A stretch of 64,000 nucleotides of DNA, from positions 32,583,984 through 32,647,983 of the forward strand of contig OX578155.1 of assembly GCA_951213105.1 (NCBI GenBank), in the 5' to 3' direction. This document shows, piece by piece, positions 32,272 through 43,997 of the stretch. Each line of letters opens with the position of its first letter. Within the stretch, counting starts at the first letter, position 1. Under the pieces are notes generated by a model, which ran no database searches, was not told the DNA's origin, and saw only the letters and a list, made by a program, of their open reading frames with translations. The DNA is from Amaurobius ferox. Taxonomy: Eukaryota > Arthropoda > Arachnida > Araneae > Amaurobiidae. Made by a program: the position numbers and the translations under genes.

Positions 32272-33407
32272 TTAACTTATTATACATCCATGTATTTACT
32301 TCCAAACAGTAATGTACATTTTTATGAAATGCGTAATGATTAGATTTGCGAAATATATACAAATATTTTCAATTAATTTGTATTTAAATATAAATATTTA
32401 ATCAAGGTTGTAAAATATTTGAGACTTGTATTATTCTTCTTTAATTTCATATATTTTTCACATTTAAATCTAACAGGAACAAAACGCTAAATCTGGCTCA
32501 AAATCTATAATCGAAAATCATGCCAAGGTCAGTTACAACACTTGGAAATCATGACAACATTGTGACATTGTGCGCATAATTTATTGTTATTTTAACTTCT
32601 AATACATTCATATATTTACTTCCAGATAATAATATACATTTCTATGAAATACATAATGATTAAGATTTGTAAAATATATGCAAATATTTTGAATTAATTT
32701 GCATTATATCTAAATATTTGAGTTGTGTATTATTCTTTTTAATTTTTATATATTTTTCTTATCTATATCTAATTAGAATAAAACGACAAATCTGGCAGGA
32801 TGCATTCATATATTGTCTTCCAAACAGTATAAATCTCTATGAAAGGCATAATGGTTAAGATTTGTAAAATATATGCAAATATTTTGAATTAGTTTGTATT
32901 TATATCTAAATATTTAATCAATGTTGTAAAATATTTCAGTTGTGCCTTCTTTTTCATTTTTATTTATGTTTCTCATCTAAATGTAATTCTAAATTTGGCA
33001 GGTTGCATTTAAATATTCTCTTTCAAACAGTAATATAAATCTCTTTGAAATATATAATGATTAATAGTTGTAAAATATATGGAAATATTTTGAATTAATT
33101 TGTATTTATATCTATTTAATCAATATTGTAAAAAATTATATTCTTCTTCTTTATTTTTTATATTTTTCTCATTTAAAATATAATTAGAACAAAACACTGA
33201 ATCTGGCAGGATACATTCATATATTTACTACCCAAACAGTAATTTACATTTCTAAGATTTGTAAAATGTATGCAAATATTTTGAATAAATTTGTATTTAT
33301 ATCTATCTAATCAATTTTGCAAAGTATTTAAGTCATGTATTATTCTTTTTTATATTTATATTTTTCTCATTTAAATTTAATTAGAACAAAACGCTAAATA
33401 TGGCAGG
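32272..33407 (+). repeat. Satellite-like array, about 200-bp unit, five units
   Basis: Units end with ACGCTAAATCTGGCAGG-like sequence at 32799, 33002, 33210 and 33407, giving spacings of 203, 208 and 197 bp. Each contains TTCCAAACAGTAAT, AAATATATGCAAATATTTTGAATTA and TTAATTTTTATATATTTTTCTCATTT-type blocks. The first unit (32272-32500) is separated from the second by about 90 bp of other sequence. Confidence 0.85.
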
Positions 33408-33759
33408 ATAAGTTTAGCAAATATGCTCTATCAGTGAAAGTGAAAGAAAGTATTGCAACTACCTATGAGGTACAAAGTTAATTTTAGTTGAGGTACAGTT
33501 TAATTTTAGAATGGCATACGTATGATGAGTACGTTATATAAAATAAGCAACCAATCCAACAATGGTAAACATGTTTTTGAACATACACCAATTTACCTTT
33601 GTTGGTGTTCTCTCTTTATATCCTAAAGAAGGAGGCAGTTTGTTGTTCCCTAATCAGTTTGATGTCAATACCATTTTTATTGATGCCGCATTTTTAATTA
33701 ATATTTTACATTTTAACAGTTTTTACAGCCGTTTGAGCGATCTTATGTGATTGTTATTG
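33408..33759. other. AT-rich spacer
   Basis: No recognised content. The 62-codon frame at 33562-33750 has no conserved feature. Confidence 0.4.
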
Positions 33760-34800
33760 CTTTCCTTATATACATAGGAAAGTAATAGGAATCACAATAC
33801 TTTCATTATATCTATAAAGAAGGTATTGTGATGGGGTCGAAAATTCGAATTCGAATTTTCGACGGGAGAGCACGTTTCAAGCATCCCTGATCACGAATCA
33901 AACATTTTTGAGGTGATGTCTGTGTGTGTGTATGTATGGGTGCGTGTGTGTATGTATGGGTGTGTGTGTGTATGTATGGGTGTGTGTGTGTGTATGTGTT
34001 TGTGTGTGTGTGTGTAAAAGTATGTGTGCGTGTCAGTGAGCCTCTGGAGACGATATCTGACGAACGAATGGGGCGATTCGAATGAAATTTGGTACAAAAA
34101 TTACAATCCATGAATACTGGAAGCCTGTTATTTTAAAACACAATCGAATGTTCAGAACCCTCCTAAATTTTCGGGTAAAATTTTTAAAAATTCCTCATAA
34201 AATCAAAACCTTTAATAAAGTTACTCAAATAGACATTTCTTATGTAATTTTTCCATAGAAAACGATTCACATAAACTTTAGAAAGCTAGCATGAACCGTT
34301 CTTAAGATATTGCATATTTTTCAAATAAATTTATTAAAAAATCCCATGAATTAAAAAAAATATTAACTGTTGAGGAACATGTTCACTTTTTATATGTAAT
34401 ATCATGCGATAAATTTGGTGAAATCATTCTCGTGGATCTAGCACATTCCATTCATGAGAAAAGATACTTTGAGTAATACTTTTGCATTTCAATGCCAATA
34501 GTCATTTATCTACTATAAGAATAATTTATTTCTCCGTCCATAACGCTTGGCGAGATTTTGGCGGCGAATTTAGCGGAAAATCGCCAACTTGGCAACTTTT
34601 TTAAATGTTGCCAAATTAACGAAAATCTCGCCAACTGGATAAAAATGACAGTAAATCAATGAAAATGACTACTAATTGACGAAAATTCAATATCTTGGAA
34701 ATAATATAAGTATCTACTATAAGAATAACCTATTTTTTTACTGTAAAAGTAGTAAATTCATTGCATTATATAAGGAAAGTCATGTGCTGCCCACATCAGA
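33760..34800 (-). mobile_element. HINE-like element, subfamily 1, copy E
   Basis: The minus-strand start TCTGATGTGGGCAGCACATG (34800 downward) is followed by ACTTTCCTTATATAATGCA. The 3' end near 33760-33810 has two successive hairpin-like ends (GGAAAGTAATAGGAATCACAATACTTTC), suggesting a small terminal duplication. The GT tract at 33918-34010 has evolved into a TGTATGTATGGGTGTGTG minisatellite. Confidence 0.82.
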
Positions 34801-35014
34801 TTTTTTTTTATTCGGGTCAGCAGAAATTTTGTTTCCGTACCTGCTATGCTCATTAATTTTCTTTGTGCATCGTTTTCTACGTTTCAGGGCAGCATCTAAA
34901 ATGAACTGGCCTAAAGAAATCATGAACTTGAAAAGTTTCTAGTCTATTCCTATTTCCATACAGAACACATGAAGAAACTCTATTAAGCATTATACAGCCT
35001 GACTGCATAAAAAA
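34801..35014. other. Spacer between two HINE-like elements
   Basis: It contains one acceptor-like site (TTCTACGTTTCAG near 34890), but the following frame is not recognisable. Confidence 0.35.
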
Positions 35015-35857
35015 TCTGATGTGGCCAACACATGACTTTCCTTATATAATGCAATGAATTTACTGCTTTCACAGTTTAAAAAAATGTTATTCTTATAGTA
35101 GATACTTATATTCTTTCAAAGATATTGAATTTTCTTGAATTAGTCGTTATTTTCATTGATTTAGTCGTTATTTTCATTTTTATACATTTGGCGAGATTTT
35201 CATTAATTTTGCAACATTTGAAAATGTCACCAAGTTGGCGACATTCCTCTAAATTCGTTACCAAATTCTCGCCAAGCGTTATGGACGGAGAAATAAGTTA
35301 TTCTTACAGAAGATAAATGACTATTGGCGTTCAAATACAAAAGTATTACTCAAAGTATCTTTTCTCGTGAATGGAAAGAGTTAGATCCACGAGAATGATG
35401 TCACCAAATTTATTGCAAGATATTACATAGGAAAAGTGAACATGTTTCTTAAGAGTTTATTTTTTTTTTAATTTATGGGACTTTTTGATACATTTATTTG
35501 AAAAAAGTGCAATATCTCGAGAACGGTTCCTGCTAGCGTTCTAAAATTTATGTCAATCGTTTTCTAAGGAAAAATTACATAAGAAATGTCTATTTGCGTA
35601 ACTCTATTAAAGGTTTTGATTTTTTGATGATTTTTTCAAAATTTCACTGAAAAATTTAGGAGGGTTCTGAACATTCGATTGCGTTTTCAAACAATAAGCT
35701 TCCAGTATTCATAGATTGTGATTTTTGTACCAAATTTCATTCGAATCACTCCATTCGTTCGTGAGATATCGTCTCCACAGGCTCACTGACACACACACAC
35801 ACACATATTTTCACACACACACACACACATATTTTCACACACACACACACATACTTT

Positions 35858-35888
<31 letters not shown>

Positions 35889-36016
35889 AGACATCACCTA
35901 AATGTTCGATTAGTGATCAGGGATGCTTGAAACGTGCTCTCTCGTCGAAAACTCGAATTCGAATTTTCGACCCCGTCACAGTACTTTATTTATACATTAT
36001 GTATATAAGGAAAGTA
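35015..36016 (+). mobile_element. HINE-like element, subfamily 1, copy F (near complete)
   Basis: It begins TCTGATGTGGCCAACACATG and ACTTTCCTTATATAATGCA, carries the GCCAAGTTGGCGAC palindrome and four (CA)n blocks at 35790-35884, and ends with GTCACAGTACTTTATTTATA and the hairpin to GGAAAGTAAA. About 1.0 kb, a good representative of the family layout. Confidence 0.85.
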
Positions 36017-36261
36017 AAGATAATGACTCGTCCAGTTTGAACATAATATGAAAACAAAAAATGCTATGTTAATAACCTCATAAGACGTAATTAATTAAAT
36101 TAGTCGACAAATTTCAAAGATGAAAAAAAATAGTCTTAGCAGGATAATTTCCATAGGTACATAGCATAATAGAGACAACAACCACTGTAGTGAAGGCAAT
36201 TTCTGTCAACAGTTAAATGCTTATGTGACTCAGGGAGATAGGCAATGACAATCTGAAAAAA

Positions 36262-37397
36262 TCTGATCTGGGCAGCACATGACTTTCCTTATATAATGCA
36301 ATGAATTTACTACCTTTAGAGTAAAAAAAAAAAATAGATTATTCTTATAATATATATCTATATTCTTTTCAAGATTTTGGATTTTCGTCAATGAGTCGCC
36401 ATTTTCAATGATTTAGCGTCATTTTTATCCATTTGGCGAGTTATTTGTTAATATAGCAACATTTAAAAGAGTAGCCAAGTTGACGACATTCCGCCAATTT
36501 CGTCCCCAAAATCTCGCCAAGCGTTATGGACGGAGAAATAAGTTATTCTTACAGCAGATAAATGACTATTGGCGAAAAAAAATAGATTATTCTTATAATA
36601 TATATCTACATTCTTTTCAAGATATTGGATTTTCGTCAATGAGTCGCCATTTTCAATGATTTAGCGTCATTTTTATCCATTTGGCGAGTTTTTTGTTAAT
36701 TTAGCAACATTTAAAAAAGTCGCCAAGTTGACGATATTCCACCAATTTCGTCTCCAAAATCTCGCCAAGCGTTATGGACGGAGAAATAAGTTATTCTTAC
36801 AGCAGATAAATGACTATTGCCGTTCAAATACAAAAGTATTACTCAAAGTATATTTTTTCATGAATGGAACGAGCTAGATCCACAAGAATGATGTCAACGA
36901 ATTTATCGCATAATATTACATATGAAAAGTGAACATGTTTTTCAATAGGAAATATTTTATTTTGATTTTATATGATTTTTTGATAATTTTTTTGAAAAAT
37001 TTGCAGTATCTCGAAAACGGTTCATGCTAGCTTTCTAAAATTTATGTCAATCATTTGTTTTTAGATAAAAATTACATCAGAAATGTCTATTTACATAACT
37101 TTATAAGAGGTTTTGATATTTTGATGATTTTTTCAAAAATTCACTTGAAAATTTAGGGGGGTTCTGAACATTCGATTCCATATAAAAGCAATGGGTTTCC
37201 AGTATTCAAGCATTGTAATTTTAGTACCAAATTTCGTTCGAGTCGGTCCATTCGTTAGTCAGTTATTGTCTCCACACACATACACACATACACACACATA
37301 GGCATCGCCTCAAAAGCATTTGATTTCCCGTCCAAAACTCGAAATAAAATTTTCGACCCCGTCACAATACTTTCCTTTTACATTAAGTAGGAAAGTA
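36262..37397 (+). mobile_element. HINE-like element, subfamily 1, copy G (internally duplicated)
   Basis: It begins TCTGATCTGGGCAGCACATG and ACTTTCCTTATATAATGCA. A segment of about 248 bp is tandemly duplicated (about 36325-36573 and 36574-36821). The end is shortened: CACAATACTTTCCTTTTACA then TTAAGTAGGAAAGTAA. Confidence 0.83.
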
Positions 37398-37936
37398 ACC
37401 CCAGGCATAGTTAAGAGAAAAATGGTAAAAAAACGGTTTCGGTAGCTATAAGCTGACTTATTCAACAAAATCAGAATAGAACAGAAACTGAAGGAAAGAA
37501 CTAATTTTGAAACCTATATGAGCTAAACCTCAACAACTAAATTCATACAACTTTCAATCCAATAACTGAAAAAATATTCCAATTTTCTTTTATTTTTTAA
37601 AGTCAACAGATCAGTCACGCTTATGTACTTCATGAATTCGGCTGATTTCGTTCTAATCACCTTAAGTAGCATTCTTATTTTATTTTTACATAATGTATCT
37701 ATACACAATACGTGCTTTCGTTTATAAAATATCGTGTCCAAACCTCACGTGCTCCACACGCATGCCACACATGCAAACACACGTACATAGAGACATCCTC
37801 CCGAAAATGTTCGACTCACATTTAGGGGATTTTAAAACGTACTTTAGTGTCAAAATCCCGAATTCGAAAATTTTTGAGTAAAAAAAATATTTTTTTTTTC
37901 TGTATGATTTTAGGAGAAAATAAAAATATTAATTAC
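37398..37936. other. Spacer with a diverged HINE-like 3' fragment
   Basis: At about 37680-37870, ACATAATGTATC, short ACACACG tracts, AGAGACATCCTCC and AAAATCCCGAATTCGAAAATTTT echo the 3' half of the HINE-like family but are strongly diverged. Confidence 0.4.
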
Positions 37937-38350
37937 TGTCGTAAAGCAATTGCATTTCTCGGGGTCGTACAGTAATCGCGTTTTGCTAAAGAGGGCGTAT
38001 AGTAGTTCCTCCTTATTAACGGGATTTGTAGTAAAAACGTTTTTTCAAGGGTCATGTAGAAATTACGTTTCTTTGAGGGAGATCATACAGTAATTATGTT
38101 TTGTTCGAAGGCCATATAATCATTACACTTTGTTAAAGGTAATTGGGTTTGTTAAGAGTAAGTAATTGCGTTTTGTTAAGAGGGAGCGTATAGTAATTAC
38201 ATTTATTTAAGGAGATCATACGTTAAGGGAGATCGTAAGGGGAATCACGTTTTATTAAGGGAGATCGTATAGTAATTACGTTCTGTTAAGGAAGATAATA
38301 TAGTAATTACATTTTATTCCAGGAATATATTGTAATTAGATTTTGCTCGA
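37937..38350 (+). repeat. Minisatellite, roughly 36-bp unit, about ten units
   Basis: Degenerate units resembling GGGAGATCGTATAGTAATTACGTTTTGTTAA recur across about 410 bp. The best-conserved part of the unit is TAGTAATTACGTTTTGTTAA. Unit length varies by indels. Confidence 0.8.
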
Positions 38351-38548
38351 GGTTCAAAAATGTTATTACTAATACAGCTCGAGCGAGGTGTTTGGTTCAC
38401 GTGCGTTTGGGAATTTTAGGAGCACAAGTTCTGCGAGCGGATGGAATGAAATATTTTACATAACATTATACACTTTATAGAATAATCTTAACGCTTTGTA
38501 AGACTTTAAATTTCAATAAGTGTTTAAACATGAAGGTTAGCAAATCCT

Positions 38549-38693
38549 TCATAGAGGTTGGTGGTAGGTGAAGAGGGTGCGGTCCCTGTGCATGTCTCCC
38601 CCACTAAGTCTCGGTCTAAATTGAGAGGCACTACCCCGCCGTCAAAATAGATACTTTATACTTTAAGGTAAGTCGGGCAGTCTGTGTCGAAGA
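38549..38693 (+). mobile_element. SINE fragment (central and 3' region)
   Basis: GAGGTTGGTGGTAGGTGAAG, CCGGTCTAAATTGAG-like CTCGGTCTAAATTGAGAGGC, and TAAGTCGGGCAGTCTGTGTC match the SINE at 45234 with many changes. The tRNA-like head is absent. Confidence 0.7.
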
Positions 38694-38738
38694 AGAATAA
38701 ATGTTTAAAATTCGACATCCTCATGCAATAAAAAAAAA

Positions 38739-39690
38739 TCTGATGTGGGCAACACATGACTTTCCTTATATAATGTAATGAATTTACTACTTTTACAATA
38801 AAAAAAATAGGTTTTTCTTATAGTAGATACTTATATTCTTTCCAAGATTTTGAATTTTCGACAATTAGTCGTCATTTTCATTGATTTAGCGTCATTTTTA
38901 TTAATTTGGCGAGATTTTCGTTAATTTAGCAACATTTCAAAAAGTCGCCAAGTTGGCGACATACCGCCAAATTCTTCGCCAAAATCTCGCCAAGCGTTAT
39001 GGACGAAGAAATAAGTTATTCTTACAGCAGATAAATGACTATTGGCGTTCAAATACAAAAGTATTACTCAAAGTAATTTTTTTCATGAATGGAACAAGCT
39101 AGATCCAGGAGAAAGATGTCACCTAATTTATCGCATGGTATTACATATGAAAAGTGAACATGTTTCTCAATAGGAAATTTTTTTCTTTATTTTATATGAC
39201 TTTTTGATAATTTTTTTGAAAAATGTGCAATATCTCGAGAACGGTTCATGTTAGCGTTCTAAAATTCATGTCAATCGTTTTCTAATGAAAAATTACATAA
39301 GAAATGTCTACTTGCCTAACTTTATTAGCGATTTTGAATTTTTGACGATTTTTTCAAAATTTCACGAGAAAATTTAGGGGGGTTCTGAACATTCGATTGC
39401 GTATAAAAACAATAGGCTTCCAGTGTTTACGGATTGTGATTTTTGTACCAAATTTCGTTTGAATCGGTCCATTCGTTCGTCAGTAATCGTCTCCACAGGC
39501 TCACTGACACACGCACGCACACACACACACACACATACTTTCACACACACACACACATAGACATCACTTCAAAAATATTTGATTCGTGATCAGGGATGTT
39601 TGAAATGTGCTCTCCCGTCGAAAACTCGAATTCGAATTTTCGACCCCGTCACAATACTTTCCTTATACATTATGTATATAAGTAAAGTAA
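38739..39690 (+). mobile_element. HINE-like element, subfamily 1, copy H (near complete)
   Basis: It begins TCTGATGTGGGCAACACATG and ACTTTCCTTATATAATG, includes GTCGCCAAGTTGGCGACATA, has (CA)n blocks at 39510-39560 and ends GTCACAATACTTTCCTTATA, the hairpin, then AAGTAAAGTAAAAA. Confidence 0.85.
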
Positions 39691-40400
39691 AAATATTATG
39701 AGTTCAACAAATTAGCAACATTTGGAAGCACAAATTGGAGCTAATATTTAATAGATTTTTCTGAAAATCTATAAGTTTTTATTATTGATTAAAATAAGCG
39801 TACCAAATTTAATGAAATTCGGTTAATTACTTTCGAAGATACCGGGCTGCCGGTGAACAAATAGAATTTGAGGTTAAAAATAGAGAACTTCTCTGATATC
39901 AGTAGGCTCCTTACTTTAAAAACCTCTTATTTCTAGAAGGCCACTGACGGATTGAAATGATTCTGCCTATTTTCATTCGAGTCTCTCAATTTATTCGAAA
40001 TATATCCTGTATACACACAAATTGAAAACGTCCTTGATTTGTAATCAGGGATGATCAAAACAGATAGTTTCATTAAAATCAGAGATAAATATTTGCGGTT
40101 TTATTTCATATCCGCTGTTAAGAAAAAGCTAAATCAAAATATCAAGTATTCATACAATCCCCACACATCGAATCGAAGTAAAAATAATTAAGAAATAAAT
40201 TATAAATTACCCTAATTGAAATTTAAAAAATAATTAAATTTCTTGGATTTTTTAAAAGGCAAAATAAATACATATATATTTGAGTAATATATGTTAAGCT
40301 TCTTTTTGTAGAAAAAGACGGAAAATGTCTCCTTCCGACGGTATGTTAATCTTCAATCTCATGAAAATAAGTTTAACTCGCTATCAAACCAAAGAAAAGA
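39691..40400. other. Spacer with old repeat remnants
   Basis: ACCAAATTTAATGAAATTCGG and TTGTAATCAGGGATGATCAAAAC resemble decayed Helitron/HINE-type sequence. TCAAGTATTCATACAATCC with ACATCGAATCG near 40140-40180 resembles the repeat at 47080-47505. Confidence 0.4.
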
Positions 40401-40404
40401 GGAT

Positions 40405-40620
40405 TATATTCCTTATCTGGCATCCCGTCTTTTTTCCACAAAAAGAACCATCCAGAAAAATTTCCAGAATGAACGCAAAGCGTCCCTATTTGGCAATCTG
40501 TCTTCTTTCCACAAAACGCCATGTTCCTAAATAAGCGCAAAGCGTCCCTATTTGGCATTCTGTCTTTTTTTCCCAAAATGTCAAGGTCACAGACTCAGCG
40601 CAAAGGGTCTGCCTGTAGCC
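40405..40620 (+). repeat. About 65-bp tandem repeat, three units
   Basis: GCGCAAAGCGTCCCTATTTGGCA is repeated (about 40474 and 40538), preceded and followed by partial units with TCTGTCTTNTTTCCACAAAA and GCGCAAAGGGTCTG. Confidence 0.75.
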
Positions 40621-40699
40621 AAATAAAATTATGTGGAGACCATCGAGGTAGTATTATATGGAGAGAGCTTAAGGGTTGCAATCATCGTCAAAGATAAAG

Positions 40700-40850
40700 G
40701 CAGGTGTTGTACGGACGAATTTCCCGAGAACGCGTTTTCTCCCCACTGTGACCCTATACATTTCAATGGAAATTTCAGACCGAGAGCGTACTCCAGAAAT
40801 ATAAATGGTAAAATAATGGTTATGTACTCTTGTACTTACGGCTGCAAGTA
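40700..40850 (+). pseudogene. Possible sushi (CCP)-like exon, weak
   Basis: The frame contains HCDPIHFNGNFRPRAYSR, then GKIMVMYSCTYGC, before a GTAAAA donor-like site at about 40848. The spacing C-x-P..NG..P...Y..G..V.YSC..G resembles the first part of a sushi domain, a common partner of CUB domains. It is on the same strand as the CUB relics. Resemblance is limited to a handful of positions, so chance is a real alternative. Confidence 0.22.
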
Positions 40851-41309
40851 AAAGCATGTACAAGGAGGGCTTTACTCTTTTCATGGATAAGATTTGTTTT
40901 CATTATATATCTTACAAATATAGTTAAAAAGTAATTGTGCTAGATTTTAGCGTGGTGCATTTCATTTGTCTGTTAATAGTCGTAGTGTCGTACAAGACAG
41001 AGCACCAGGCGCGAAGCGCCTTTAATCTCCAGTTTCAATATGTGGTTCTTATCGTCAAACTGTGACATTAATTCAGTGACCCTAATTGGAGGTTCGAGGT
41101 TTTTATTTACTACTTTTTTATTATTTGTCCTAGCTCCTAGTGTGGCAGTTTGTTGCACATTTAGAGTTTAAGCAGTTTGGGGGGTTGATGCAGATCTAAG
41201 GGTTACCTAGCGTTTTGGCAGTTTAGTGTTTAGAATATTTTTTTTTTTTTTTTTATAAAATAATAGTCGAGAGTTTTATTTTAAAATCAGATGTTTGAGG
41301 TGGGATCAT

Positions 41310-43997
41310 TTAATTCCGATTATCGATGTTTAGAACAGCGCGGGGTCTCTTACGAGATTTGGCCTTGCGATGATCATAGTCATGCAGATTGAATAACAGT
41401 TCGTTTGGAACGGATGGCAAATTTCTGTAAAATTTAAGCGCTAGCTTTTTAATTTGGGCTCTAACAGTTTTTATTTTGAAGTCATTCCTAATTACCGAGT
41501 TTCTTAAGTACCTGGGGGCTTTCCTGATAATCCGTAGGATTTTGTTTTGTTTTGTCTCTAGGCGGTCTATTGTAGTTTTACAGGCATATCCCCATACGGG
41601 TGCTGCATACAGCATTCCCGGGCGGATGACCGATTTATAAATTAGGAGTTTATTTTGATAACTTAGATTTCCGTTTCCTATCATTGGGTATAAGGCTCCT
41701 GTGGCCATATACGCTTTTTTGATTAAGTTCGTTACGTGCTGTTTCCAGGTTAGGTGGGAATCTATCGCTACACCTAGGTATTTAGTAGATTTTTCCGCTT
41801 TTAGGGCATGGTTGTTTATGTACAGAGGCGGCGGAGGTTTACGTTTTCTTGAGAAATAAATCCAATGACATTTATTGGGGTTTAATTTTATTCGCCATTT
41901 TTCCAGCCAAGTTTGGAGTATGTCTAAGTGTTGTTGTAGCTGTCTGTGCATTACTGAGACATAGGGGTGTTTTGCAAGTATCGCACTGTCGTCTGCATAG
42001 AGTGCCAGCTCTGTGTTTGGAGTCCTAGGGATGTCGTTCAGGTATATGTTAAAGAGTGTCGGGCCCAGGATAAAACCTTGCGGTACACTACTTTTAATGA
42101 GCTTGGGTGTAGATAAGTTACCTCCTACTCTGACTTGAAAGTGTCTGTTATTTAAGTATGAGATTAAAAGTTTGACAATAGCGTCAGGGACTTTTAAAGT
42201 GATCAATTTGTACGCTAATCCACAGTACCATACTTTATCAAAGGCTTTTTGTATGTCCAGAAAAATCGCAGCTGTGGGTGTCTTGTTATTGAGACCAGAT
42301 GATATGTACTCTACCACTCTCAGCAATTGATGAGTGGTGGAGTGCTTTGGCCGAAATCCAAACTGCTCCGGAATGATAATGTCATTCTCACTAAGGTGCG
42401 TGTTCAGTCTCTTAAGAATAATTTTCTCAGTAATTTTACTAAGTGTCGGTAGCAAGCTAATTGGTCTATAGTTGGCTGGAATTGTGGCATCCTCACCAGG
42501 CTTATGGATTGCTATAATTATCGCTTCCTTCCATTCTTTGGGAAAATAGTTTAGTTTTAATATTTTATTTATTAAGATTGTCAAGTAACATATTACGTTT
42601 AAGGGTAGGTTTTTAACCGCAATATTTCTGATTTTGTCGTGCCCTGGGCTTTTACGGTTTTTGAGATTTTTAATGATTTCTACTATCTCCTGCGGGGTGG
42701 CTGGGCTAATCTCAGCCGATACCGGGGAATTCCTGAAATTATTTAAAGTTTGTCTGACCATTCTTAGGGTGTCCTGACACATTAGATCGTGGTTTGGTTG
42801 GAATTGTTTTTCATAATGGCTTGCGAGCGCCTCGGCTTTTTCCTCGTCTGAGTACGCGATTTTAGCACCATCTATTAGTGGCGGGAGCTTAATTTGAGGT
42901 TTCCTGAGTCTTTTTGCGAATTGCCAGAGCGATACGTCTTCTGGGCTAAGGGATTCGATTAGTTCTTTATACTGTTGCTGCTTTTCTGCGACAATTTTTT
43001 CCCTGACTTTGCACGTGAGTCTGTTAAGCTCCCTTTTAAGGGCGGGGTCTCTGTTAGCCTGCCATGTCTTACGTATTCTGTTTCTTTGCCTGACTAATTG
43101 TTTGACATGGTGGGAAAGTGTGGGCATTTTTGGAGACTCACGATGTGTTGTGGCAGAGGCAATTGCTCTCTTGATTTCTGTTGTGAGTGTGTGCGTGGCA
43201 GAGTCAATATCCGCCGTGCTCATTATGCTAGGTACTGCTAAGTGCGGCTCGAAGAGTGCTCTTTTGAATACTTCCCAGTTGACCCTCTCTTGTCCCAAAA
43301 AGGCTGGAAGAGGTGTGTTCAGGTCGAATGTCACCAGTACCGGCAGATGATCCGAGTCGAATTCATCCAAGGTACTAATAGTGTGAGCGTAATCTATGTT
43401 TCGCGTTAGGACAAAGTCTATAAATGAGCCGTTGGCGCCTGAGAAGCAGGTTGGTGTCGACGGTACAATAATGTTAGTGTTTGTCGTGTTCAGCAGTCTG
43501 TGTATCTGTGTACCGCGTGAATTGGCTCTCCTACAGCCCCACGCTCGGTGGTGCGCGTTGAAGTCGCCTGCGAGTATAGTGTTTGGATATCGCGCGAAAA
43601 GCAGTTCCAGTTGCGCAGCTACATCTACTCTACTCATATTTTTGACATATGTTGAGGTTAGGATAAACGGGCTAGTATTATTAATTTTAATTTTTATACT
43701 AGTATTTTCTATACCTTGAAGATTTATGTTGTTTAGTTCCTCGTGGGGAATATTTCTTTTAATGTATACTGCTGTTCCTCCATGGGGCGTTCTAGCATTA
43801 GTATTTGAGCTAAGATTATGATAGCATATATAGTTGGCTATGTTTAGTTTTTTACTTTCTCTAACTTTAGTTTCCTGAATTAATAAGGCGTCTACGTCAT
43901 TTTCATTTACATAGTTCCTAAGTTCATTTATTCTTGGAGATATGCCGTTCGCATTCCAAAATATTATTTTTAAGGATTCTTTTTGGGACCTAGCCAT
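41310..43997 (-). CDS. LINE ORF2: APE endonuclease plus reverse transcriptase (Jockey type), full length
   Basis: I choose the ATG at 43997 (MARSQKESLK, 895 residues), which overlaps the ORF1 stop; an in-frame ATG six codons upstream (44015) would give 901. The endonuclease domain (about 10-220) shows IIFWNANGI, LLIQETKV, GGTAVYIK, ILAGDFNAHH and FDSDHLPVL. The reverse transcriptase (about 440-720) shows RKSPGHDKI, YRPISLLPTLSK, FGFRPKHSTTHQLL, FLDIQKAFDKVWY and the catalytic LALYADDSAI. No stop or frameshift was found. The normally conserved PQGS motif reads PQGF, a serine-to-phenylalanine change that may impair the enzyme; the other copy has PQGS. Expression would be from the LINE's own 5' region, which is missing. 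Confidence 0.93.
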   Translation of the reverse strand: MARSQKESLKIIFWNANGISPRINELRNYVNENDVDALLIQETKVRESKKLNIANYICYHNLSSNTNARTPHGGTAVYIKRNIPHEELNNINLQGIENTSIKIKINNTSPFILTSTYVKNMSRVDVAAQLELLFARYPNTILAGDFNAHHRAWGCRRANSRGTQIHRLLNTTNTNIIVPSTPTCFSGANGSFIDFVLTRNIDYAHTISTLDEFDSDHLPVLVTFDLNTPLPAFLGQERVNWEVFKRALFEPHLAVPSIMSTADIDSATHTLTTEIKRAIASATTHRESPKMPTLSHHVKQLVRQRNRIRKTWQANRDPALKRELNRLTCKVREKIVAEKQQQYKELIESLSPEDVSLWQFAKRLRKPQIKLPPLIDGAKIAYSDEEKAEALASHYEKQFQPNHDLMCQDTLRMVRQTLNNFRNSPVSAEISPATPQEIVEIIKNLKNRKSPGHDKIRNIAVKNLPLNVICYLTILINKILKLNYFPKEWKEAIIIAIHKPGEDATIPANYRPISLLPTLSKITEKIILKRLNTHLSENDIIIPEQFGFRPKHSTTHQLLRVVEYISSGLNNKTPTAAIFLDIQKAFDKVWYCGLAYKLITLKVPDAIVKLLISYLNNRHFQVRVGGNLSTPKLIKSSVPQGFILGPTLFNIYLNDIPRTPNTELALYADDSAILAKHPYVSVMHRQLQQHLDILQTWLEKWRIKLNPNKCHWIYFSRKRKPPPPLYINNHALKAEKSTKYLGVAIDSHLTWKQHVTNLIKKAYMATGALYPMIGNGNLSYQNKLLIYKSVIRPGMLYAAPVWGYACKTTIDRLETKQNKILRIIRKAPRYLRNSVIRNDFKIKTVRAQIKKLALKFYRNLPSVPNELLFNLHDYDHRKAKSRKRPRAVLNIDNRN

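Noticed and set aside
34840..34942. Possible further exon after TTCTACGTTTCAG
   Set aside because: The following frame has no CUB or other recognisable motif and stops after about 17 codons.
37937..38350. CRISPR-like spaced repeats
   Set aside because: Units are contiguous and degenerate without unique spacers, and the DNA is eukaryotic.
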